Assembly: GCA_023269855.1 (NCBI GenBank)
Contig: JAGDWP010000125.1
Coordinates: forward strand, 1 to 40,105
Source of the DNA: Nitrososphaerales archaeon
GTDB lineage: Archaea; Thermoproteota; Nitrososphaeria_A; Caldarchaeales; Wolframiiraptoraceae
DNA: 40,105 bases
Reading direction: 5' to 3'
Shown here: positions 34,307 through 40,105 of the stretch, piece by piece
Numbering within the stretch: position 1 is the stretch's first letter
Layout: each line of letters starts with the position of its first letter
The notes under the pieces: model-generated
Databases searched by the model: none
What the model saw: the letters and a program-made list of their open reading frames with translations, nothing else
What the model was told of the DNA's origin: nothing
Position numbers and translations under genes: made by a program

Positions 34307-34786
34307 ATGCCTGAGAAAACAGTTAGATTCCTAGTACCAGGAGGAGAGGCAACAGCTGGTCCTCCAATAGGTCCAGCCCTCGGCCCCCTAGGAGTAAACG
34401 TGCTACAAATAGTTGAAGAGATAAACAGGGTTACATCAGAATTCAAGGGAATGAGGGTTCCCGTAGAAGTAACCGTTAACACTGATACGAAAGAGTTTAA
34501 GGTAGTAGTTGGAACACCGACCACTACTGCTTTGATAGTCAAGGAAGCAGGTATAGAGAAGGGTGCGAAGATGCCTGGGAGAGAGAATGTTGGCGAGATC
34601 AGCTTAGACCAAGTAATAAAGATAGCAAGAGTAAAGATGGATGATATGCGTGCTAAAACTTTGAAATCAGCTGTAAAACAAGTTCTTGGAACATGTTTAA
34701 GTATGGGTATATTAGTCGATGGAAAAAACCCGAAGGAAGTAATTAGAGAAATAGATTCCGGAATATATGATGATAAGCTATCGTGA
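34307..34786 (+). CDS. rpl11: Large ribosomal subunit protein uL11
   Basis: From ATG 34307 the protein has 159 residues. The N-terminal domain shows the PGGEATAGPPIGPALGPLGV block with the Pro/Gly-rich linker typical of L11, and the C-terminal rRNA-binding domain includes AGIEKGAKMPGRENVGEIS and the DDMRAKTLKSAVKQVLGTC helix. It forms the base of the stalk and the GTPase-associated centre. In most archaea rpl1 follows directly; here 2.3 kb of accessory DNA follows. Confidence 0.96.
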   Translation: MPEKTVRFLVPGGEATAGPPIGPALGPLGVNVLQIVEEINRVTSEFKGMRVPVEVTVNTDTKEFKVVVGTPTTTALIVKEAGIEKGAKMPGRENVGEISLDQVIKIARVKMDDMRAKTLKSAVKQVLGTCLSMGILVDGKNPKEVIREIDSGIYDDKLS

Positions 34787-35288
34787 ATCAAGGGAGGCTT
34801 AAACCTTATCTTCTCTCTAATGAGACCAAGTATTATTAATCCTTTACCTGAAATAATATCTATTTTCATGTAGATACTTGTTATGGTTTGTCTGCCTCAT
34901 CTTCTCTATCAGAATGTATCTTCTCAACTCTCCAGACTTGATGCTTCTTCTAAATCTTACTATACATCTTCTACTATATGTTCTATACTCAACCAAAGAC
35001 CTTATTTTAAAGCCTCTATTATTATATCTTCATCTACATATTCTAGATAATAGTTCTATCTATTTGTCGAAGACTTCAATACTCTCCAACTTCTCAAATA
35101 TTGTAACTTCTAAACCATTATAATCTATTGTTTCACTTTATAATGTCTTTGATATACATTTAAAACACTTCTAATATACAACTACATCTTAGACACTTAA
35201 ATATCTATAAACTCATAGTTATAATCATCAGGATATATAATGGTATTACATTCTGGGTATACAATCTCGCCATCATCATCATCTACAA
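34787..35288 (-). other. Decayed coding DNA, no intact gene
   Basis: The plus strand is strikingly pyrimidine-rich from about 34880 to 35210. In this window coding strands are purine-rich, so this points to former minus-strand genes. Minus-strand frames show protein-like pieces interrupted by stops, for example GLEVTIFEKLESIEVFDK near 35050-35110 and a basic piece ending near 34850. A further minus-strand piece, CEMVVDDDDGEIVYPEC (about 35240-35300), looks like half of a metal-binding protein. I see no intact gene in either strand; a hydrophobic plus-strand frame here is an artefact of composition. Confidence 0.5.
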
Positions 35289-35337
35289 CCATTTCACAGT
35301 CTGCTCTTTTTTGAACAACTGCATGACTGTGAAATGG
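35289..35337. repeat. 13-bp inverted repeat forming a strong hairpin
   Basis: CCATTTCACAGTC (35289-35301) and GACTGTGAAATGG (35325-35337) are perfect inverted repeats with a 23-nt spacer that includes a run of six T. Three further pairs (TGC/GCA) extend the stem past a one-base bulge. It may be the end of a mobile element, a terminator, or a palindromic miniature element. Confidence 0.7.
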
Positions 35338-35450
35338 ATCCAGCGGCTAGAACAATAACAATATCGATTTAAACCCATTCTAATTTAAGTTGCCATACCT
35401 TTATTCGCTGTTACACGCAGTCCCATATTCTAACTATTTAGAGCCGAATT

Positions 35451-36357
35451 TCATTTGATCTCATCCATAATGACATTCAAAAATTTTCCCCTGACCGACC
35501 GGTCAAAGAGAAATATGCAGAGATTTAAGACCAATAGAACAACAAAACCTGCTATTCCAGTAACACCAACGGTTAAGTCATCGCCTCCTCTAATCATTAT
35601 AATTGCTAATCCTGCATTAGCATTAAGGGAGCCATGAAAAATTCCGGCAGCAATAACAGATTTTGACCTTAGTCTAACAATAGCTAATATAGGGGAAAGA
35701 AGCAAACAAAAAATTATCATCATAAATACTCCAATAACTGGATTTTGTGGATAGTTATGCCCTTGAAGGATGAGCGGTGCATGCCATATCCCCCATATTA
35801 GCCCGACAATTGCAGATGATTTCCAAAAGCCCATATGACCAAATTCTCTTAGAAGGAAACCTCTCCATCCCAATTCCTCACCAAATCCGGCAACAGCATT
35901 TATAGTAATTCCAGCGATTAATCCCTGGATTAAGGCAATCCAAAAGATATGGATGGGGAAGATGGCCATTTGTTCTTTCATTTGCTGAAGCTGTTCAGGT
36001 GGTATGATTCCTTCGAACCTTTCAAAAAATCCAGCTATATCAGGAGAATAAGTTACTTCAGGGATGAGGAAGCTAATTCCCATTGTGGCAAAAGCGATAA
36101 GTGGTGGTAGTAACCAAGCTACCAACCACCACCTGTTTATTTTAAAGGAAATTCCGAGGGGCTTTATCGGTTCTTTGTAAAATTTCTGAACTACGATTGC
36201 AGATGTCATAGGAATGAACATGATAGCTGTCCCTATCATCATCGATTCGATGGTATGCCACTTTCCACCAAAGACAAAAAATAAGATTGCTATAAGCCAA
36301 CTGAGTCCAAAGGTTATTCCAATAAATAATCCTACTTTTTTTGACTCTCTTATTCAT
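35451..36357 (-). pseudogene. CPBP-family intramembrane metalloprotease with an early frameshift
   Basis: The main frame (36242 down to 35451) encodes a membrane protein with the CPBP/Abi motifs: EELGWRGFLLREF (glutamate pair plus Arg) and GIWHAP (metal-binding His) further on, with about seven hydrophobic helices. Its ATG at 36242 is internal: the hydrophobic N-terminus (VGLFIGITFGLSWLIAILFF) lies upstream in the same frame, but its start, ATG 36357 (MNKRVKK), is in another frame. A run of seven A on the coding strand (36336-36342) separates them; six A would restore one frame of about 300 residues, the family size. Either a genuine disruption, a slippery site or a sequencing error. Homologues process or protect proteins in membranes; function here unknown. 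Confidence 0.7.
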
Positions 36358-36363
36358 GATACA

Positions 36364-36480
36364 TCACCTTTGAAAAGGGATTGTGTATAACGTTCTAAAG
36401 ATATGCAAAGTTTCACCAGCCTCACCTTCCTTCAAATAATGTAATTTTCCAATAATTTTTATCTCTTTATCCTTAAAGAT
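36364..36480 (-). pseudogene. 3' remnant of a gene upstream of the CPBP gene
   Basis: The last 35 or so codons of a minus-strand frame (FKDKEIKIIGKLHYLKEG... ending TIPFQR) look like real protein and stop 6 nt before the CPBP ATG, as in an operon. Going upstream the frame merges with the end of the transposase remnant without a plausible start. This suggests the 5' part was removed by the insertion sequence. Family unknown. Confidence 0.4.
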
Positions 36481-36539
36481 GCTTTGTGGCCTAATTCTTT
36501 GAGCTTGATACTCTTGTCTCATGTTGGGGTCTTGTTTTT

Positions 36540-37112
36540 CTATGGTGTTACTGTCTTTAAGAGTATTTTGGTTATTAGTTCTACATCTATCCATCTATGC
36601 TTCCTAGAGAGGAGATATTCTCTGAAGAATGTTTTGAATCTTGATATTGCTGTCTCAGCCATCCATCTCCTACCATAACCTACTATCCTACTCCAAGCTC
36701 TATACCCATAATCTCTAATAATTCTTGTAGCTGAGCTCCTGGATGGAGGTCCTCTATCCGTCCTAGCATCTCCTAGACTTAATTATTGGAGTTACCCCGT
36801 TACCTTCTAAGTATCTTATGAACTTTCTAGAATCGTATGCTTCATCACCTATAACAGTAACTACATTCCTAGACTTTGAGGATTCTTCAATCATCTTTTT
36901 AGCAAACTCAGAGTCGTGTACCATACTGCTTGTCCTCTCCATGTATATTATCTCTTCAGTCTTAGCATCTATAGCGAAATGTATCTTGAGATATCTCCTC
37001 CTAGAATACTTCTTCTCAAGCCATGAACTATACCTTCTCACTTTTACCCCCGTAGAGTCTAAGACTATTACGATTGGCTCAGGAGATTCTCTCAGACTTT
37101 TATACTAACATA
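36540..37112 (-). mobile_element. Broken IS5-type DDE transposase
   Basis: Three conserved pieces of a DDE transposase remain: LDSTGVKVRRYSSWL with the first Asp (near 37060), VIGDEAYDSRKFIRYL with the second Asp (near 36850), and RRWMAETAISRFKTFFREYL with the Glu (near 36640), ending at TAG 36540-36542. The frame breaks near 36768, where PIIKSRR passes into ARTDRGPPSRSS in another frame. About 90-100 N-terminal residues are missing: a stop lies at 37112 and rpl1 begins shortly after. It is therefore inactive. No terminal inverted repeats were identified. Confidence 0.85.
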
Positions 37113-37113
37113 T

Positions 37114-37123
37114 CCTTAAATTA
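37114..37123 (+). promoter_or_regulatory. TATA-like element for rpl1
   Basis: CCTTAAATTA lies about 30 nt before the rpl1 ATG and directly next to the transposase remnant. With rpl11 2.3 kb away, rpl1 needs its own promoter, and this is the best candidate. Confidence 0.5.
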
Positions 37124-37152
37124 ACCTGGCTTCTCAAATGTTGTGAAGAAGT

Positions 37153-37818
37153 ATGTTAAGAGCTTTGGAAGCAAACCTTGCGAAAGCAATTGAAGAAGTC
37201 AAGAAGAGTAATAGGACTCGAAAGTTTAAGCAGAGTATAGAATTAATGATAAATATTGAGGGTATAGATTTAAAGAAGCCTGAGAATCGATTCGTTGAAG
37301 ATATTGAGCTTCCGCATGGTCTAGGTGGGAAGAAGAGGAAAATATGTGTTATAGCCACACCTGCCTTAGCATCTGAAGCAAAGAAGATACCTGAGATTGA
37401 TAGAGTAATTGAGAGAGATGAATTAGAAGCGCTTGTAGGGAATAAGAGAGCAGCAAAAAAGATTGCCTCTCAATATGACTACTTCTTAGTTGATCCTCCA
37501 CTGATGGGGTTAACAGCTAAAGCTCTTGGAGCAGCTCTAGGTGGTAGAGGTAAAAGACCTATCCCAATACCTCCCGGAGCCAATATTGTAGACCTTGCTA
37601 AAAGATATAGTAGGACTGTAACTGTTAATGTTAGGAAGAATCCTCAAGCGATGTGCATGATTGGTGTTGAGACAATGGATGAAAAAAGTCTAGTTGAGAA
37701 TGCTTTAGCAGTAGTCTCGAAAGTAGCTGATAGATTAGAGAAACACTTCGACAATATTAAATCCATATATGTGAAGAAGACTATGGATAAACCTGTTAAA
37801 GTAGTCCTAGAAGAATAA
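37153..37818 (+). CDS. rpl1: Large ribosomal subunit protein uL1
   Basis: The 221-residue protein forms the L1 stalk that moves deacylated tRNA out of the E site. Recognisable parts are RKFKQSIELMINIEGIDLKKP at the start, VEDIELPHGLGGKKRKI, the Rossmann-like insert domain with YDYFLVDPPLMGLTAKALG and LGGRGKRPIPIP, and a C-terminal strand IKSIYVKKTMDKPVKV. Length is normal. L10 and L12, which usually follow in archaea, are absent; a regulator follows after 59 nt. Confidence 0.96.
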   Translation: MLRALEANLAKAIEEVKKSNRTRKFKQSIELMINIEGIDLKKPENRFVEDIELPHGLGGKKRKICVIATPALASEAKKIPEIDRVIERDELEALVGNKRAAKKIASQYDYFLVDPPLMGLTAKALGAALGGRGKRPIPIPPGANIVDLAKRYSRTVTVNVRKNPQAMCMIGVETMDEKSLVENALAVVSKVADRLEKHFDNIKSIYVKKTMDKPVKVVLEE

Positions 37819-37877
37819 CCCATAAGCACTCCGAGTACAATAGTAAGACATATCTACACGCTCTTCCCTTCATCTTA

Positions 37878-38486
37878 TTGAACTTGAAGCAAAAACTTGG
37901 GTTGAAGATCTTAAGGATCCTAATACGTAATAGCGATTGCAACGTGGTTGGACTTCTATGTAGTAAGAAGATAGAAGCCGAATTTAAGAAGATAAGGATT
38001 AGTGAATCACAGTCTACTCATCTATTGAAGTTGTCTAGACCTATTCGAAAAGATGAGTTGTCAAGTTTTCCAGGCTCATATATGCTGCTACCAAATAATT
38101 ATCTCTGGATAACAACTGCAAGTTGTTCAGCTTGTAGAGTCTACTCTCAGCTTCCAGTAATAGTTGACTCAGTCTTCTATGTAGAGCCGCTGGGCATTAT
38201 CTCAAAAATCGTGATACCTGGCAGATTATTCCAGAAAAAGCTTATTGAAAACCTCAAGAATGCAGGTTTAGATGTCGAGGTTCTCTCAGTGAGAGACTTC
38301 GAGGATTATGAGTTGACTCAGAAACAGAAGGAACTTCTAACAACTCTGTTAAAGTCAGGCTACTTAGATAGTAAGAGAGAGACTAAGATGAAAGATATCG
38401 CATTCCTTCTAGGATTAAATCCTTCAACCGTCTCTAGAATGTATAGATCTGCAGTAAAGAGAATTCTTATCAGAACATTTGACTAG
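37878..38486 (+). CDS. Bat-type HTH (HTH_10) transcriptional regulator
   Basis: The 202-residue protein ends in a bacterio-opsin-activator-type helix-turn-helix (about 146-195: LTQKQKELLTTLLKSGYLD, then MKDIAFLLGLNPSTVSRMYR). The N-terminal two thirds are a small sensor-like domain with a CxxC motif (Cys83 and Cys86 in TASCSACRVYS) that might bind a metal or sense redox state. The start is TTG 37878; no closer ATG exists. It is just upstream of the heme-copper enzyme operon on the same strand, and its likely target is the palindrome at 38518-38533. Known halobacterial relatives respond to oxygen or light; no ligand is implied here. Confidence 0.82.
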   Translation: MNLKQKLGLKILRILIRNSDCNVVGLLCSKKIEAEFKKIRISESQSTHLLKLSRPIRKDELSSFPGSYMLLPNNYLWITTASCSACRVYSQLPVIVDSVFYVEPLGIISKIVIPGRLFQKKLIENLKNAGLDVEVLSVRDFEDYELTQKQKELLTTLLKSGYLDSKRETKMKDIAFLLGLNPSTVSRMYRSAVKRILIRTFD

Positions 38487-38517
38487 CTGGATAGTCGAGC
38501 GGAAAATTAAGTCATAA

Positions 38518-38533
38518 ATGCAATATATTGCAT
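38518..38533. promoter_or_regulatory. Perfect 16-bp palindrome ATGCAATATATTGCAT
   Basis: The palindrome is immediately upstream of the TATA box of the heme-copper enzyme operon (38537-38544), overlapping where TFB would contact DNA. This is a typical position for a repressor site in archaea. The adjacent Bat-type regulator is the obvious candidate to bind it. Confidence 0.65.
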
Positions 38534-38536
38534 AGA

Positions 38537-38544
38537 TTATATAA
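38537..38544 (+). promoter_or_regulatory. TATA box of the heme-copper enzyme operon
   Basis: TTATATAA ends 28 nt before ATG 38573, giving a message with a leader of at most a few bases. It confirms the start of the subunit II gene. Confidence 0.65.
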
Positions 38545-38572
38545 GTTTAACAATAAATAATTATTATCTGAT

Positions 38573-39145
38573 ATGGCCCCCCAGCTTTTTATCGAGTATG
38601 TATATTTCGCCATAATATCGATAGTAATCGGCTTCATAATAGCTTTCTACATATTAACTCAAAGAAGCGGGAAGAAATCAGAAGATCCAGAAGATAGTAA
38701 AAGTGAGAGCAGGGGAATGAAGAAGGGAAAGAGGAGATGGTTGATCTTCTTATTCATCATAGTAATTATCGGAAACATACTAATGCTATCTCCAGTACTA
38801 CCATCTGCAAGAAATGCATTATGGTTGGATAAAGAACCAGAGATAACTATTACTATAGAAGTGAAAAACTACGAGTTTATACTACCGGAGAAGCCGATAA
38901 CTATTCCAGCAGGCGTACCCGTAGAATTTATCGTAAAATCCCATGACGTTGTTTACGGTTTCGGGGTATTCAGGAAAGATGGGTTAATGGTTTTCCAGAT
39001 GCAAGTTGTTCCACAGCCCTACGTAAACCGTATCGTATGGGTATTCGATGAACCCGGCTACTATGATCTGCGATCAACCGAGTATAGTGGACCTAAACAT
39101 CCATACATGTATGTTGCGGATGCTATACATGTAGTGGGAGGATGA
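38573..39145 (+). CDS. Heme-copper enzyme subunit II lacking the CuA cysteines
   Basis: The 190-residue protein has two hydrophobic helices (about 8-29 and 55-77) with a charged loop between, then a cupredoxin domain outside the membrane. Of the CuA ligands it keeps His124 (KSHDVVYGFG), Glu170, His176 and Met179, but both bridging cysteines are serine: Ser168 and Ser172 in STEYSGPKHPYM, where cytochrome c oxidases have CxExCG. It cannot bind the binuclear CuA centre. Loss of CuA is typical of quinol-oxidising members such as SoxA and the cytochrome bo3 subunit. The subunit I gene begins 6 nt later, so they are co-transcribed. Called from fold and neighbours. Confidence 0.88.
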   Translation: MAPQLFIEYVYFAIISIVIGFIIAFYILTQRSGKKSEDPEDSKSESRGMKKGKRRWLIFLFIIVIIGNILMLSPVLPSARNALWLDKEPEITITIEVKNYEFILPEKPITIPAGVPVEFIVKSHDVVYGFGVFRKDGLMVFQMQVVPQPYVNRIVWVFDEPGYYDLRSTEYSGPKHPYMYVADAIHVVGG

Positions 39146-39151
39146 GAATAG

Positions 39152-40105
39152 ATGAATGAAGAAGAAAGGAAGATTCTCTCAATAAGGTTTGTTGTTGTTT
39201 CATTAATCTTTCTAGCTCTAACGGGGATCGAAGGAATACTAATGAGGTTCAGAATCATGAATTATCTAACTGACTTCTTTGATGAAAAGCATTTCTATTC
39301 CATGATGACGGCTCACCCATTCGTCGGCATATATGGATGGGCATACATGGCAGTGATGGGTGCATTCTACTTTCTTGTACCATACATTCTCAAAAAAGAT
39401 GTTTATAGTAAGAAAGCTGCTTATGCTAGCTTCTGGTTAATGATAATAGGTGTCCTAACATTATGGACTACTACATTCATAACACATTATGCTCCATTAT
39501 ACACACTCTATTGGCCGATACCTGTCGCCTATAATATAATTGGCTGGGAATTACATAGCATACTATTCTTCGGACTGGGCGTATCCTTGATACTTGCCTC
39601 AGTACTAGTATTCTTTGGGAACATGTTTGCAACAATCTTCCTGCCTCCACGTCATACTAATGGAGCATCTGTCAGCCCATGGTACATAATGAAAGAACTA
39701 TTAATAACAGCGTTCGATCTTGACAAGATTAAAGCGAAGCTTCACCGAATACCAGAATATGCTTCAAAAGCTTCAAATTATCCAGTATTCGTGGTCGCAG
39801 TCTTTAGAGGATGTGTTGATACAACTCTTAATGCATTCGTCATCTGTGGCGTAGGAGTATTGTTAACTGTCTTCGCAGTATCTCACTTCATCCCAGGGGC
39901 AGCCATACCGGTCACGGCGATAGACCCATTAGTCTATAAGAATGTGTTCTGGTGGGGTTTAGACTTAATCGCTGATGGAAACGTATTGATCTTTACTGCT
40001 GGAACATGGTATCTCATCGTACCACTCCTTCTGAATAGAAGACTATATGGAATCTGTAGTCATGGTATTCACCGACGGGTGATTGATGAATTACCATCAT
40101 ATATG
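39152..40105 (+). CDS. Heme-copper oxidase-superfamily subunit I, unusual active site (partial)
   Basis: Starting at ATG 39152 the frame runs open to the window end (318 residues so far, about seven helices). It aligns by eye with ba3-type (B family) subunit I: the low-spin heme ligand region MMTAHPFVGIYGW with His55, then YTLYWPIP, and DPLVYKNVFWW in helix VI. The next residues depart from the family: GLDLIADG instead of TGHPIVY, so the first CuB ligand His is Asp271 and the catalytic cross-linked Tyr position is Asp275. Nitric oxide reductases have HLWVEG here, with an acidic residue in the Tyr position. The remaining metal ligands lie beyond the window. It is probably not a standard oxygen reductase. 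Confidence 0.85.
   Translation, partial: MNEEERKILSIRFVVVSLIFLALTGIEGILMRFRIMNYLTDFFDEKHFYSMMTAHPFVGIYGWAYMAVMGAFYFLVPYILKKDVYSKKAAYASFWLMIIGVLTLWTTTFITHYAPLYTLYWPIPVAYNIIGWELHSILFFGLGVSLILASVLVFFGNMFATIFLPPRHTNGASVSPWYIMKELLITAFDLDKIKAKLHRIPEYASKASNYPVFVVAVFRGCVDTTLNAFVICGVGVLLTVFAVSHFIPGAAIPVTAIDPLVYKNVFWWGLDLIADGNVLIFTAGTWYLIVPLLLNRRLYGICSHGIHRRVIDELPSYM

Noticed and set aside
34878-35123. A hydrophobic 81-codon plus-strand frame
   Set aside because: It is a by-product of pyrimidine-rich DNA (Leu, Ser, Tyr codons), has no start signal or motifs, and the composition points to decayed minus-strand genes.
36364-36594. A full 76-residue gene beginning at 36594
   Set aside because: Its first half is the transposase 3' end read out of frame; only the last 35 or so codons look like real coding sequence.
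37153-37818. Frames opposite rpl1 and other long antisense frames (for example at 9494-10009, 13614-13952, 32037-32816)
   Set aside because: They are shadows of strong genes: serine- and phenylalanine-rich products without motifs or start signals.
1-40105. CRISPR arrays, rRNA genes and replication-origin repeats
   Set aside because: No regularly spaced direct repeats, no rRNA-like segments and no origin-type repeat clusters were seen.

Overview
The window looks like a chromosomal piece of a thermophilic archaeon of the Thermoproteota/TACK side. Supporting signs are Pth2, TruD, FEN-1, Cdc48, a ThiD-ThiN fusion, archaeal SecE/Spt5/L11/L1, aEF1B and A-type ATP synthase subunits. Many TATA boxes lie about 25-30 nt before start codons (leaderless transcripts), TTG/GTG starts are common, coding strands are purine-rich, and one tRNA gene carries two introns. 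No species is claimed.

Layout. 1-3.9 kb: partial minus-strand gene, CinA-like protein, pth2-truD, rhomboid protease. 4.0-6.5 kb: nuoB-nuoC-nuoD, a connecting-arm fragment of complex I without membrane genes. 6.5-17.4 kb: a carbohydrate island with a TrmB-type sugar-sensing regulator, an FAH-family enzyme with an amidohydrolase, a complete ABC importer (Tat-exported binding protein, two permeases, two different ATPases), a zinc alcohol/polyol dehydrogenase and a 2-keto-3-deoxygluconate kinase. Together they suggest import of a sugar or sugar derivative and oxidative, Entner-Doudoroff-like breakdown. 17.4-18.9 kb: intron-containing tRNA-Gln(UUG), a possible structured RNA and decayed genes of unknown kind. 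18.9-30.3 kb: ATP synthase H and C, zinc ribbon, endonuclease IV, GtrA, ThiW, cyclic-2,3-diphosphoglycerate-synthetase-like protein with a small P-loop partner, ThiDN, PIN-KH ATPase, Trm5, FEN-1. 30.3-34.8 kb: small winged helix with Cdc48, aEF1B with a zinc-ribbon protein, then secE-spt5-rpl11. 34.8-37.1 kb: an accessory insertion (decayed DNA, a long hairpin, a frameshifted CPBP protease, a truncated gene, a broken IS5-type transposase) that separates rpl11 from rpl1. 37.2-40.1 kb: rpl1, a Bat-type HTH regulator, and the start of a heme-copper oxidase-superfamily operon.

The most interesting signals are: (i) the terminal heme-copper enzyme, whose subunit II has both CuA cysteines replaced by serine and whose subunit I has Asp at the first CuB histidine position and Asp at the cross-linked tyrosine position, so it is probably not an ordinary O2 reductase and may be a NO-reductase-like or novel branch; it is preceded by a perfect 16-bp palindrome and a candidate regulator; (ii) the two importer ATPases carry complementary defects that would leave one consensus and one degenerate ATP site; (iii) a tRNA-Gln gene with two introns; (iv) a candidate RNA with two mutually exclusive stems behind a dyad-containing promoter; (v) the split ribosomal-protein operon.
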